Positions 14,588-23,015 of a stretch of 64,000 nucleotides of DNA are shown piece by piece. The stretch lies in the NCBI RefSeq assembly GCF_003019815.1, contig NZ_CP027773.1:5697501-5761500 (forward strand), given 5' to 3'. A model generated the notes under the pieces. It ran no database searches. It was not told where the DNA came from and worked only from the letters and a program-made list of their open reading frames with translations. This stretch comes from Variovorax sp. PMC12 (GTDB lineage: Bacteria; Pseudomonadota; Gammaproteobacteria; Burkholderiales; Burkholderiaceae_C). A program made the position numbers and the translations under genes. How positions within the stretch are numbered: position 1 is the stretch's first letter; each line of letters starts with the position of its first letter.

Positions 14588-15084
14588 CGCTGCGCCGCAC
14601 GCCCATGAAGCGCACGCCCTGGCCGCGCCCGGCCGCGCCAGAGTCGTCCTGGACCGCTGAGCGCGAAGAGCGGCTGGCCACCCGTGCCGCGGCCGCGATG
14701 ACCGCCGCGAAGCCGCGGCACGCTGTCATGGCACGGCCGCCAGCCGTGATCCGCGCCATCCCGAAGACGCTGCCGCAGCGCAGCGAGCCCTACCTGCGCC
14801 TGGTGGCCGCACTTCCGTGCGCGCACTGCGGACTGCACGGACACAGCCAGGCCGCCCATGCGAACAAGGGCAAGGCCAAGGGCGGCAAGACCGACGACCG
14901 GACCTGCTTCCCGCTGTGCGCCGACCGGCCGGGCGTGCTGGGCTGCCACACGCGCTTTGACCAATACAAGCTGTTCCCGCGCGAGCTGGCCGCGCGGCGG
15001 GCGGACGAATGGGGACACGACACCCGCCAGCACATCGAATCCCAGGGCCTGTGGCCCGTGAACTTGCCGAAGTGGAGACCATGA
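14584..15084 (+). CDS. HNH/DUF968-like nuclease-fold protein
   Basis: A 166-aa protein with a basic, Pro-rich N-terminus and a C-terminal domain: YLRLVAALPCAHCGLHGHS then QAAHANKGKAKGGKTDD, FPLCADRPGVLGCHTRFDQY. The CxxC pair, QAAH and the LC...GCH cluster match DUF968/NinG-type HNH-like domains. Possibly helps process recombination intermediates with the RuvC-like enzyme. ATG overlaps the preceding stop; its own stop overlaps the next ATG. Confidence 0.7.
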   Translation: MTLRRTPMKRTPWPRPAAPESSWTAEREERLATRAAAAMTAAKPRHAVMARPPAVIRAIPKTLPQRSEPYLRLVAALPCAHCGLHGHSQAAHANKGKAKGGKTDDRTCFPLCADRPGVLGCHTRFDQYKLFPRELAARRADEWGHDTRQHIESQGLWPVNLPKWRP

Positions 15085-15563
15085 ACACAACAACCCCGAA
15101 GACGAGCACGCAGCAGGTGCTCGAAGCCGTGCAGGACCTGCACAACCAGGAGCAGATCGTCACGCGCGAGACGCTGGCGCAGGTGACCGGCCTGAAGCTG
15201 ACCGTGATCGATGACCGCCTCGGCGTGCTGGTGGACGACGGGAAGATCCTGCGCGTGCAGCGCGGGGTGTTCGTGCCGGCCGCGGTGCACCCGCCGGCGC
15301 GCGCCATGTCGAAGACGCTCATGCCGGACGGCATGGTCAAGCTGGAGATCGGGGACGACGTGTTCATGCTGACGCCGCGCGAGGACCGCATGCTGGCCGG
15401 CCTGCAGGCGGGCGCCGCGGCGCAGTTCGCTTCCATCGACCTGGGCCAGCAGGCGCTGCGCGTCAACACCGAGCTGGCCGACCAGGTGCGCAAGCTGACG
15501 CGCGAGGTGGCAGCCCTGAAGGAACGCCACGACCCGTCGCAGCGCTCGCTGCTGGAGGCGTGA
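15081..15563 (+). CDS. Winged-helix DNA-binding protein (160 aa)
   Basis: Residues 8-65 form a winged helix: STQQVLEAVQDLHNQEQIVT, then RETLAQVTGLKLTVIDDRLG and a wing VLVDDGKILRVQRGVFVP. The rest has PDGMVKLEIGDDVFMLTPRE and a C-terminal coiled coil that could dimerise it. It is near the end of the early operon, where late-gene activators sit, so a regulatory role is possible. No direct family name is certain. Confidence 0.65.
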   Translation: MNTTTPKTSTQQVLEAVQDLHNQEQIVTRETLAQVTGLKLTVIDDRLGVLVDDGKILRVQRGVFVPAAVHPPARAMSKTLMPDGMVKLEIGDDVFMLTPREDRMLAGLQAGAAAQFASIDLGQQALRVNTELADQVRKLTREVAALKERHDPSQRSLLEA

Positions 15564-15760
15564 TGGAACAGGGTCTGGATCAGACGACTTGGCGGGGCAT
15601 CGACCCCGGCGGACCCGAGGGGGACCGGACCGTCTACCTCATCCCGGCGAGCGCCGAGGCGGACCTGCGGCAATTCTTCGGGGGCGCGCTACCGGACTGG
15701 ATCATGGTTCTTGCGAAGCTGCCGGCATCGAAGACAATGGGCGGCCCCCAAAACCCCTGA
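15563..15760 (+). CDS. Small hypothetical protein (65 aa), last gene of the early operon
   Basis: ATG at 15563 shares one base with the preceding stop (TGATG) and has GGAGG in front; a GTG three bases upstream is an alternative. The product (WRGIDPGGPEGDRTVYLIP, then DLRQFFGGALPDWIMVLAKL) is unrecognised. It ends 44 bp before the next gene. Confidence 0.5.
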   Translation: MEQGLDQTTWRGIDPGGPEGDRTVYLIPASAEADLRQFFGGALPDWIMVLAKLPASKTMGGPQNP

Positions 15761-15804
15761 TCTAGCAGGCGCCGGCTGGCGCAGGCCTCTAAAGGACTTT
15801 CGCT

Positions 15805-16290
15805 GTGACCATTTCCCCAGGTGACGTGATTTCTGGCCTCGCGCTCCTGGTCAGCATCGGGGCGGGTTTCCAGTCGTACTTTGCGAATGGCCGTGCTGCG
15901 AACGCAGAGAAGCGGGCCGAGGAACTGAGCGAGGCGGCCGAGCGCCGCCGGCTGGTTGATGACGTGATTCTGGAAGCACATGGACTCTCTGACGACGTGC
16001 GCCTTCATGGCGGTGATGTCGTCAAGACCAAGCAGCGCGCCAAGGTGCTGGAGATCAAGAGCGGTTCGTACAACAATTCCTCCGTCGCGCTGATTCTCAA
16101 TGAATGCGAGGGCAAGCGAATCACGGCGGAAGGCCTGCTGCAGGCCGCGCAGCCGGTGATCTCCGGCGGCGAAGAGTCATTGAAGCAGCGCACGCACGAC
16201 GAACTGCGCGTGCTGCTCCGGGACTTGAGGACGGCGCGCAATAAGGTGGCTATGCAGCGCGACGAGTTGCGAGGGCTAGCGGAGGGGTAG
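15805..16290 (+). CDS. Membrane-anchored coiled-coil protein, probable moron (161 aa)
   Basis: GTG start with AAAGGA in front. Residues 7-27 (DVISGLALLVSIGAGFQSYF) form a single N-terminal membrane segment, followed by an Ala/Glu-rich coiled coil (ANAEKRAEELSEAAERRRL) and a soluble domain with VLEIKSGSYNNSSVALILNE. This layout (short TM plus coiled coil) is frequent in small accessory proteins of temperate phages and in phage-defence membrane effectors. Function unknown. It faces a minus-strand gene 24 bp downstream. Confidence 0.55.
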   Translation: MTISPGDVISGLALLVSIGAGFQSYFANGRAANAEKRAEELSEAAERRRLVDDVILEAHGLSDDVRLHGGDVVKTKQRAKVLEIKSGSYNNSSVALILNECEGKRITAEGLLQAAQPVISGGEESLKQRTHDELRVLLRDLRTARNKVAMQRDELRGLAEG

Positions 16291-16313
16291 TCGCAGGACA
16301 GCTTGGGGCGTGC

Positions 16314-16790
16314 TCAGGCGTTGCTCCCCAGCCGAATGGAGAATGCAATGCTCAGATGGAGCTTCAGCTCCTTCGAGCCGGTAGTGCTGGCAATCTTTTG
16401 AAGCGCAGCTTTATAAGTGCCCAGGCGCCAGAGAGTGCCCAAAGTCATGATGGTGGATTCCAGGCCTGTCGGCAGGTATTCCAACTCGGGATCTTGCTGC
16501 TGCTGAGCAAGTTTGCTCAGCTCTTCGATGACAACGATCTCAGCTTGCTGCTTCGCCTCGTTGATCATGTACTTCTCGTCAATGGACAGCTCATCCTGTA
16601 CTTCGGCCGGGAAAGTCGTCGGATCGATGTCCACCTGGCCGCAGAAGACATGTTCGTCCGGCCGCCTCGTCAGGATGTAGTACTCGGCGCGCCAGGAAGT
16701 CGGGGTCGGGCGCCAGACGGAGACCACTAGGTAGGCGTCGCGAAAAAAGGGCCGAGGCAGGCCGTTGATAGAAAAAATGGAATGGCTCAT
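16314..16790 (-). CDS. Hypothetical accessory protein (158 aa)
   Basis: The frame is open to 17156, but the start is placed at the ATG 16788-16790, which has GGAG 5 nt upstream and begins MSHSIFSINGLPRPFFRDAY. The centre is beta-rich (YLVVSVWRPTPTSWRAEYYI, then VFCGQVDIDPTTFPAEVQDE) and the C-terminus helical. It is on the opposite strand to its surroundings, the typical orientation of a moron. No family recognised. Confidence 0.55.
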   Translation of the reverse strand: MSHSIFSINGLPRPFFRDAYLVVSVWRPTPTSWRAEYYILTRRPDEHVFCGQVDIDPTTFPAEVQDELSIDEKYMINEAKQQAEIVVIEELSKLAQQQQDPELEYLPTGLESTIMTLGTLWRLGTYKAALQKIASTTGSKELKLHLSIAFSIRLGSNA

Positions 16791-16831
16791 ATGTCTCCGT
16801 TCTAAGTTGGTCTTTCCGACAGCAGCGGCTA

Positions 16832-16843
16832 CCCCCTGTAGGG
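16832..16843 (+). repeat. Boundary repeat copy A (CCCCCTGTAGGG)
   Basis: First of six plus-strand copies of a short imperfect palindrome. It is followed by ATTG rather than TTCG. It lies between the start of the minus-strand 158-aa gene and the plus-strand gene at 16908. Confidence 0.65.
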
Positions 16844-16907
16844 ATTGGGATGCGGGCCGGGTACCCAAGAAGATTAGGGCTCCTTCAATCCACTTCAAGG
16901 CCCCTCC

Positions 16908-17192
16908 ATGGCAACCATCCGCTCCCGCTTCATCATCCTCGGCCTGGCCGCCGCCGCGCTCGTCAGCAGCACCATCAGCGTCGGCTACGACCGGGTGGCA
17001 GCCGCTTGCACTGCCGTCTACTGCTTCGCCCGCGATTTCGTTGCCGGCGTGCCCGCGGTATTCGAACAGCCGCGCCTGGTCGCGCTCCCGCATCCGGCGG
17101 AGCTGGTCCAGGCCTGTGCCCACGCCCTGGGCCTCGCGAAGCGCGAGCGCCCGCATGTGCGCAGCCAGTGGCGCATGTGCCCTTCGGTCTGA
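16908..17192 (+). CDS. Small membrane-associated protein (94 aa)
   Basis: The N-terminus (RSRFIILGLAAAALVSSTIS) is a signal-anchor or signal peptide, with a second short hydrophobic patch around VAAACTAVYCFARDFVAGV. The C-terminus is basic with QWRMCPSV. No family recognised. Boundary repeats flank the gene (16832 and 17194), and the downstream copy begins two bases after the stop codon. Confidence 0.5.
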   Translation: MATIRSRFIILGLAAAALVSSTISVGYDRVAAACTAVYCFARDFVAGVPAVFEQPRLVALPHPAELVQACAHALGLAKRERPHVRSQWRMCPSV

Positions 17193-17193
17193 A

Positions 17194-17205
17194 CCCCCTG
17201 TAGGG
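17194..17205 (+). repeat. Boundary repeat copy B (CCCCCTGTAGGG)
   Basis: Starts one base after the stop codon at 17192 and is followed by TTCG. It lies 40 bp upstream of the tRNA. Confidence 0.75.
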
Positions 17206-17244
17206 TTCGTCCACTCACTCGATCCCAGGAATCATCAATCCCAT

Positions 17245-17320
17245 CGCAGGGTAGATCAGGCGGTAGATCACCGGGCCCATAACCCGGTTGTCGGCGGTTC
17301 GAATCCGCCCCCTGCAACCA
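17245..17320 (+). tRNA. Phage-encoded initiator-type tRNA-Met (CAT), CCA encoded
   Basis: A complete 76-nt cloverleaf. Acceptor CGCAGGG pairs with CCCTGCA except for C1-A72, the hallmark of bacterial initiator tRNA. The D stem GATC/GATC gives A11-U24, another initiator feature. The anticodon stem CCGGG/CCCGG carries the three G-C pairs 29-31/39-41. Anticodon loop is CCCATAA, so the anticodon is CAT, but position 33 is C instead of the near-universal U. T arm is GGCGG TTCGAAT CCGCC, discriminator A, CCA encoded. It is followed by a strong terminator at 17358 and preceded by boundary repeat B. It should be charged with Met and formylated, providing extra initiation capacity; C33 could weaken the U-turn. 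Confidence 0.9.
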
Positions 17321-17357
17321 GCAGTTGTCTCCACGTTTGCCTCATTGCGAACGCTTC

Positions 17358-17388
17358 GCCCGCCGGGTTCGCCCGAGCGGGCTTTTTT
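17358..17388 (+). terminator. Strong rho-independent terminator after the tRNA
   Basis: Stem GCCCGC plus CGGG with a TTCG tetraloop, returning through CCCG, one bulged A and GCGGGC, then six T residues. A ten-pair stem with a UUCG loop is a highly stable terminator. Confidence 0.9.
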
Positions 17389-17448
17389 CGTTCTCGCCGT
17401 AGACTTGATGGATCTCCACCCGATAGCTGGTAGCGAAAGGCAAGCCTG

Positions 17449-18033
17449 ATGAACTTCGACCGAGAGCCCCTGGACCTTCTCAAGACGGACGGCACACGCA
17501 TCAGCATTCGAGGAACCGTCGGTAGTTCGACCGGCATCTACATCGGAGGAAAGAATCATCGCGTTGACCCTGGGGACCTGATCATCCGAACCATCGCGAC
17601 GGGCGCGGAGGAAACCTACCAAGTGATCGATCCGGTGTTCTACGACACTGGAATGATCGGACCGCATTACCAGCTGCAGGTCAAGAAGCTGGGCCTTCCG
17701 GAGGCGAAAGCTGCAGTGCAGCACATCACGTACAACTTGACCGGCAACAATGCCCGCGTCAACGTCAACTCGGTGGACAACTCGACCAACGTGGTGCACA
17801 TCCAATCCGATGTTGCGGAGCAGATCGACACGATCATGGCTGCCATCCGCACGGCCGATCTGTCGGAAAACGAGAAGGCAGAAGCGCTTGAGGCGGTCGA
17901 AGAGGTGAAGAGCCAGTTCGCGTCGGGTGCGCCAAAGCGGTCGGTGGTTCGCTCGTTGTTGAATGGATTGCCCAAGGCCTTGGAGGTGGCGGCATCCATT
18001 GCCACGATCATGGGCGCCATCGCTAGCGCGTAG
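17449..18033 (+). CDS. Accessory protein with C-terminal hydrophobic segment (194 aa)
   Basis: ATG at 17449 with AAAGG upstream. N-terminal ~90 residues are beta-rich (ISIRGTVGSSTGIYIGGKNH, PGDLIIRTI, YQVIDPVFYDTGMIGPHYQL). A central Asn/Val-rich strand (TGNNARVNVNSVDNSTNVVH) separates it from a helical part (DLSENEKAEALEAVEEVKSQ) and a final hydrophobic helix (LEVAASIATIMGAIA). This pattern of Asn-rich strand, helical bundle and hydrophobic tail occurs in uncharacterised proteins near bacterial defence and mobile genes. Exact family not known to me. It sits between the tRNA terminator and the terminase genes, flanked by boundary repeats, so it is probably an independently inserted moron. Confidence 0.6.
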   Translation: MNFDREPLDLLKTDGTRISIRGTVGSSTGIYIGGKNHRVDPGDLIIRTIATGAEETYQVIDPVFYDTGMIGPHYQLQVKKLGLPEAKAAVQHITYNLTGNNARVNVNSVDNSTNVVHIQSDVAEQIDTIMAAIRTADLSENEKAEALEAVEEVKSQFASGAPKRSVVRSLLNGLPKALEVAASIATIMGAIASA

Positions 18034-18039
18034 GCGCCA

Positions 18040-18049
18040 CCCTGTAGGG
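18040..18049 (+). repeat. Boundary repeat copy C (CCCTGTAGGG)
   Basis: Begins 7 bases after the stop codon at 18033, followed by TTCG. It is 37 bp upstream of the small-terminase start and is the only copy with three rather than four or five leading C residues. Confidence 0.7.
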
Positions 18050-18086
18050 TTCGACGCAACCCCCCACGCCCGGAACACTGCCGGGC

Positions 18087-19049
18087 ATGGCAAAACCCCC
18101 GGCGGGAAAGAAGCCCGCGCCCCGCAAGATCCCATCGAAGCCCGCAGTCAAGAAGAAGACTGTGGGCGTAGTTGCGCCTGCACGCAAGAAGGCACCCGCC
18201 AAGGCGAAGGCTCCGGTGAAGCCTGCCCCGCGCAAGCGTGCGTCCAAGCCCGAGGCGCCTGCTGTCGTACCCGTGGTTCCGCTCACCGAGAAGCAGCAGC
18301 GCTTCGTGGACGAGTACCTGGTGGACTTGAACGCCACGCAGGCAGCAATCCGGGCCGGGTATAGCGCCGCCACCGCCAACGAGCAGGGCGCGCAGCTCTT
18401 AGCAAAACTTAGTATTCAGACGGCCGTGGCCGCTGGCCGGAAGGCGCAGCAGGAGCGAACCCAGATCAGCGCCGACCGCGTGGTCACGGAAGCTTGGAAC
18501 ATCGTGACGGCCGACCCCCGCGAACTGGTCGAGGTGAAAGTCGGTTGCTGCCGGCATTGCTGGGGCGAAGGTCACAAGTACCAGCGCACACTCGCGGAAT
18601 ACAACCGGGAGCGTGAGCTGCATCGCGCCGAAGGCAAGCCCGACGAAGAGTGGGAAGAGAAGGGCGGCATCGGCTTCGACCCGCTGAAGGACCCGCACCC
18701 CAGCTGCCCGGACTGCAGCGGCGACGGTCACGCACGCACGACGCTGAAGGACACGCGCTACCTCTCGCCCCAGGCGCTTGCGCTGTACGCCGGCGCCAAG
18801 CAGGGCAAGTACGGCATCGAGGTCCTGATGCACGACAAGGGCGTGTTCGCCGAGAAGCTGTTCAAGCACCTGGGCCTGTACGAGAAGGACAACCAGCAGA
18901 AGACCGACCCCTTGGCCGCACTGCTGCACGCCATCGCCAAGGGCAGTGGCAATGCCTTCAAGCCGGTGGCCGAGGATCCGGAGCGCACCGCAGCGTCCGC
19001 GGCGCCGAGCGCGTTCATGCCGCGCGCCGACGACCCGGAAGAGGACTGA
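18087..19049 (+). CDS. Terminase small subunit
   Basis: A 320-aa protein. Residues 1-70 are a Lys/Pro/Ala-rich extension (KPAVKKKTVGVV, KKAPAKAKAPVKPAPRKR) that probably binds DNA non-specifically. Residues ~70-130 match Terminase_2: LTEKQQRFVDEYLVDLNATQ, AAIRAGYSAATA. A zinc-binding insert follows with CCRHCWGEGH and CPDCSGDGHA. The C-terminus is helical. It should recognise the packaging site and load the large subunit. No good Shine-Dalgarno; the ATG at 18087 is the first in frame after boundary repeat C. Confidence 0.85.
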   Translation: MAKPPAGKKPAPRKIPSKPAVKKKTVGVVAPARKKAPAKAKAPVKPAPRKRASKPEAPAVVPVVPLTEKQQRFVDEYLVDLNATQAAIRAGYSAATANEQGAQLLAKLSIQTAVAAGRKAQQERTQISADRVVTEAWNIVTADPRELVEVKVGCCRHCWGEGHKYQRTLAEYNRERELHRAEGKPDEEWEEKGGIGFDPLKDPHPSCPDCSGDGHARTTLKDTRYLSPQALALYAGAKQGKYGIEVLMHDKGVFAEKLFKHLGLYEKDNQQKTDPLAALLHAIAKGSGNAFKPVAEDPERTAASAAPSAFMPRADDPEED

Positions 19050-19051
19050 TC

Positions 19052-20659
19052 GTGGCCGGCCGCACGCGGATTGCCCACGACACCCCGCTGCGTCCTCTGC
19101 CCACGAACGCGGAGGAACTGCAGCGCTGCCTGGCCGACCCTGAGTGGCGCCTGTTCAGCGGGTGCCTCTACAAGATCATGGTGAAGGGCGACGACGCGGA
19201 AGAGGGCGAGCCGGCCGAATCGTTCGTGCTGCCGTTCAAACCCAACGGCGCACAGCGGCGGTTCCTCAAGCGCCTGTGGCATCGGAACCTGATCCTCAAG
19301 GCACGCCAGCTCGGCTTCACCACGCTCATCGCCATCCTGTGGCTGGACCACGCGCTGTTCAACGCCGACCAGCGCTGCGGCATCATCGCGCAGGACCGCG
19401 AGGCGGCCGAGGCGATCTTCCGCGACAAGGTGAAGTTCGCCTACGACAACCTGCCCGAGGAAATCCGGCAGCGTTTCCCGCTGGCGCGAGACAGCGCGGT
19501 GGAGCTGCTGTTCGCGCACAACAACAGCAGCGTGCGCGTCGCAACGTCGATGCGCTCCGGCACCATCCACCGGCTGCACATCAGCGAGTTCGGCAAGATC
19601 TGCGCAAAGTACCCGGAGAAGGCGCAGGAGGTTGTCACCGGCTCCATCCCGGCCGTGCCGAAGAACGGCATCTTGGTGATCGAGAGCACCGCCGAAGGCC
19701 AGGAAGGCGAGTTTTACGACATTGCCAAGCGCGCCCAGGCGCTGCACTTCGGGCACCGCCGCCTGACGGAGCGGGACTACCGCTTCCACTTCTATGCGTG
19801 GTGGCAGGAGCCGAACTACACGATGGACCCGGGCCTGGTGCCCATCACGGTAGAGCAGCACGAATACTTCGAGCGCATCGAAGAAGAGATGGGCTGCAAG
19901 ATCGACATGGGCCAGCGGGCCTGGTATGTCGCGACGCAGCTGGCGGACTTCCCGGGCAAGGAAGAGCGGATGTGGCAGGAGTACCCCTCCACGCCCGACG
20001 AAGCGTTCCAGGTCAGCACCGAGGGCAACTACTACGCGAAGGACATGACGAAGCTGCGCCAGCGTGGCGGCATCACGCTGGTGCCCGTGCTCGACCTGCC
20101 CGTCTACACCTTCTGGGACATCGGCAACAGCGATGGCTGCGCGATCTGGTTCATGCAGGAGCTGCGCGGCGAGGCGCGCTTCATCGGCTACTACGAAGAG
20201 CACAACGAGGACCTGCGCCACTACGCCACGCACCTGCAGACCACCGGCTACTTGTTCGGCGCGCACTTCCTCCCGCACGACGCCGACCACAAGCGCCTCG
20301 GCGACTACAACAAGAGCACCCGCGAGCAGCTGCAGACGTTGCTGCCCGGGCAGACCTTCTTCATCGTGCCGCGCATCACAGAACTGATCGCCGGCATCAA
20401 CATGACCCGCAAGCACCTGAAGGGCGCCTACTTCGACCAGGACCGCTGTGCCGAGGGAGTGAAGCGGCTCCAGGGCTACAAGAAGAAGTTCAGCCGTTCC
20501 GAAAACCGCTACCTGGACCAGCCAGACAAGAGCAACGGATGCAGCGAAGGCGCCGACGCGCTGCGCCAGTGGGCGCAAGCCAAAGAGAACGGCCTGCTTG
20601 CCTCGATGACCGAAGCCAACGCATATCAAGAAGCACCCGCGCCGGACTGGCGCGTGTAG
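19052..20659 (+). CDS. Terminase large subunit
   Basis: A 535-aa packaging ATPase-nuclease. GTG start at 19052, just after the small-subunit stop, with GAGG upstream; the open frame reaching back to 18650 overlaps the small subunit and is ignored. Walker A-type region LKARQLGFTT at 83-92, a later GILVIESTAEGQEGEFYDIA coupling region, and a C-terminal RNase H nuclease starting with YTFWDIGNSDGCAIWF. It drives DNA into the prohead and cuts it at completion. Confidence 0.9.
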   Translation: MAGRTRIAHDTPLRPLPTNAEELQRCLADPEWRLFSGCLYKIMVKGDDAEEGEPAESFVLPFKPNGAQRRFLKRLWHRNLILKARQLGFTTLIAILWLDHALFNADQRCGIIAQDREAAEAIFRDKVKFAYDNLPEEIRQRFPLARDSAVELLFAHNNSSVRVATSMRSGTIHRLHISEFGKICAKYPEKAQEVVTGSIPAVPKNGILVIESTAEGQEGEFYDIAKRAQALHFGHRRLTERDYRFHFYAWWQEPNYTMDPGLVPITVEQHEYFERIEEEMGCKIDMGQRAWYVATQLADFPGKEERMWQEYPSTPDEAFQVSTEGNYYAKDMTKLRQRGGITLVPVLDLPVYTFWDIGNSDGCAIWFMQELRGEARFIGYYEEHNEDLRHYATHLQTTGYLFGAHFLPHDADHKRLGDYNKSTREQLQTLLPGQTFFIVPRITELIAGINMTRKHLKGAYFDQDRCAEGVKRLQGYKKKFSRSENRYLDQPDKSNGCSEGADALRQWAQAKENGLLASMTEANAYQEAPAPDWRV

Positions 20660-20672
20660 GAGCACCGTACCC

Positions 20673-23015
20673 ATGACCCCCAACACCGACACCATCCCTG
20701 AAGAGGGCACCGCAGATGACTTCGAAGCCGAGGGCGCGCTTTCGCTGGCGGAGTACCGGCAGTTCCTGTGCGAGATCGAGGAACAGCCCGCCTGGCGCGC
20801 GGTGGCCGACAAGGAGCTGGACTATGCCGACGGCAACCAGCTCGACACCGAGCTACTGGCGGCCCAACGCGAACTCGGCATCCCGCCGGCGAAGGAAGAC
20901 CTGATCGGCCCGGCACTGCTGGCGATCCAGGGCTATGAGGCCACGGTGCGCACGGACTGGCGCGTAACGCCGAACGGGCAGCCGGACGGTCAGGACGTGG
21001 CGGATGCCTTGAACTTCCGCCTCAATGAAGCCGAGCGCCACGCGAAGGCGGACCGCGCATGCTCGGATGCGTTCCGGCCCCAGACGGCGGTAGGCCTGGG
21101 CTGGGTGGAGGTGTCGCGCGAGTCCGACCCCTTCAAGTATGCGTATCGCTGCAGCGCCGTGCACCGCAATGAGATCCACTGGGACTTCTACGCCACGGAG
21201 GACGACCTGAGCGATGCGCGCTTCCTGCGTCGCAAGCGGTGGCTGCACCCCAGCCGGCTCGTGAAGGTGTTTCCGAAGCACAAGGATCTCATCCGCGAAT
21301 GCGGCAAGCACGGCCAGTCTTGGTGGGTCAACTACTCGCCGGACACGTTCGACGGTGGCACCTCAACAGGCCTCACGTCAGGCGCATGGGACGCCGCGCG
21401 CGCCTGGACCGTAGCCGAGCATCACTGGTACGACCCGGTGAGCAAGGACGTGTGCCTGGCCGAGCTGTGGTATCGCCGTTGGGTGAACGTGGTGGTGCTG
21501 CGCGCGCCCGACGGCCGCGTGGTGGAGTACGACGAAGCGAACGAGACGCACAACTATGCGCTGGCCCGCGGACTGGTGCGCCCGCAGCGCTCCGTAATCG
21601 CTCGCGTGCGTCGCAGCTTCTGGCTCGGCCCGCACTGCCTGCACGACGGACCGAGCCCTTACACGCACCGGCACTTCCCTTATGTGCCCTTCTGGGGATT
21701 CCGCGAAGACAACACGCGCGTCCCGTACGGCATCGTGCGTGGCATGATCTTCCAGCAGGACCGACTCAACAGCGGCACCGCCGCGATGACCTGGGGCATG
21801 ACGGCCTACCGCGTAGAGCGCACAAAGGGTGCGACAGACATGACCGATGAGCAGGTGCGTCGCCAGGTGGGCCGGCGCAATGCCGACATCGTGCTCAACG
21901 CCGCTCACATGGCCCAGCCTGGCGCACGCTTCGAAGTGAAGCGCGACGTGCAGCTGACCGACCAGCAGCTGCAGATGCTGGCCGACGCCCGTATGGCGCT
22001 GGAGCGCGTGTCGCCGGCGGCCGCTGGCGCTTTCTCCGGTCGGCGCGGCACCGCGACCAGTGGCCTGCAGGAGCAGACGCAGGTGGAGCAGGCGAACCAG
22101 AGCCTGGCGCGCCTCATGGACAACTTCAAGGCCGCACGCACGCAGGTCGGCGAGCTGCTGCTGGCGATGATCGTGGAGGACATGGGGCGCGAGCCGCATA
22201 CCGTGGTGATCGAAGGTGATGCCATCACGCCTGACCGCACGGTGTTCCTCAACAAGCCGGAAACGGATCCGGCGACTGGCACGGCCTACCTCAGCAACGA
22301 CCTGCAGCGCACCCGCCTGAAGGTTGCGCTCGAAGACGTGCCGAGCACCTCCAGCTATCGCGGCCAGCAGCTGAACGCGATGAGCGAGGCGGTGAAGAGC
22401 CTGCCGCCGCAGTACCAGGCCGCGGCGATGCCGTTCCTCGCGAGCCTCATGGACGTGCCGTTCAAGCGCGACCTGGTGGCGGCGCTGCGCGCGGCCGGCC
22501 AACAGCCGACGCCGGAAGAGATCGACCAGCGCATCAACGATGCCGTGAAGCAGGCGCTGGCGCAGGCGGGCAACGAGCTGAAGGCGCGCGAGCTGGACAT
22601 GAAGGAGGCGCGCAACGACGCCGAGATCAAGAAGATCATGGCCCAGGCCGTACAGATCGGAGTGCAGGCCGCGTTCTCCGCGATGCAGGGCGGCGCCCAG
22701 GTGGCCACGATGCCGATGATCGCTCCCATCGCGGACCGCATCATGCAGGGCGCGGGCTACAAGCAGCCGAGCCCGGGTGGCGATGATCCGAACTTCCCCG
22801 TGCCGGGAGAGACCGCTGCGGTGCAGATGAAGGATCCCTACATCCAGGGCCAGGGCCGGCCAGCACTGGCCGCGGAAGAGGCTGATGGAGCACCGGTGCG
22901 GGAGAACACGAGCCCTGGTTTCCCGCCGGTTCCGCAGCAACCCCAACGTGGGATGCACGGAATCGAAACTGCGCGTACCGCGGACAACTTGGAGCGCGCC
23001 CCGGCCCAGGTCTAA
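20673..23015 (+). CDS. Portal protein (P22-like podovirus type)
   Basis: A 780-aa protein matching P22-type portals: LDYADGNQLDTELLAAQREL, DLIGPALLAIQGYEATVRTD, RCSAVHRNEIHWDF and FPYVPFWGFREDNTRVPYGI, followed by the C-terminal barrel-type helical region (QEQTQVEQANQSLARLMDNF) and a Gly/Pro-rich tail. It forms the ring through which DNA enters and leaves. It ends 4 bp inside a convergent minus-strand gene. Confidence 0.9.
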   Translation: MTPNTDTIPEEGTADDFEAEGALSLAEYRQFLCEIEEQPAWRAVADKELDYADGNQLDTELLAAQRELGIPPAKEDLIGPALLAIQGYEATVRTDWRVTPNGQPDGQDVADALNFRLNEAERHAKADRACSDAFRPQTAVGLGWVEVSRESDPFKYAYRCSAVHRNEIHWDFYATEDDLSDARFLRRKRWLHPSRLVKVFPKHKDLIRECGKHGQSWWVNYSPDTFDGGTSTGLTSGAWDAARAWTVAEHHWYDPVSKDVCLAELWYRRWVNVVVLRAPDGRVVEYDEANETHNYALARGLVRPQRSVIARVRRSFWLGPHCLHDGPSPYTHRHFPYVPFWGFREDNTRVPYGIVRGMIFQQDRLNSGTAAMTWGMTAYRVERTKGATDMTDEQVRRQVGRRNADIVLNAAHMAQPGARFEVKRDVQLTDQQLQMLADARMALERVSPAAAGAFSGRRGTATSGLQEQTQVEQANQSLARLMDNFKAARTQVGELLLAMIVEDMGREPHTVVIEGDAITPDRTVFLNKPETDPATGTAYLSNDLQRTRLKVALEDVPSTSSYRGQQLNAMSEAVKSLPPQYQAAAMPFLASLMDVPFKRDLVAALRAAGQQPTPEEIDQRINDAVKQALAQAGNELKARELDMKEARNDAEIKKIMAQAVQIGVQAAFSAMQGGAQVATMPMIAPIADRIMQGAGYKQPSPGGDDPNFPVPGETAAVQMKDPYIQGQGRPALAAEEADGAPVRENTSPGFPPVPQQPQRGMHGIETARTADNLERAPAQV

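Noticed and set aside
17245..17320. The tRNA as the integration site (att)
   Set aside because: It lies about 43 kb from the integrase, inside the prophage, between phage genes.
17215..18135. 306-codon minus frame covering the tRNA and the 194-aa gene
   Set aside because: It runs across a tRNA and a terminator, and the plus-strand gene has start, ribosome site and sensible protein features.
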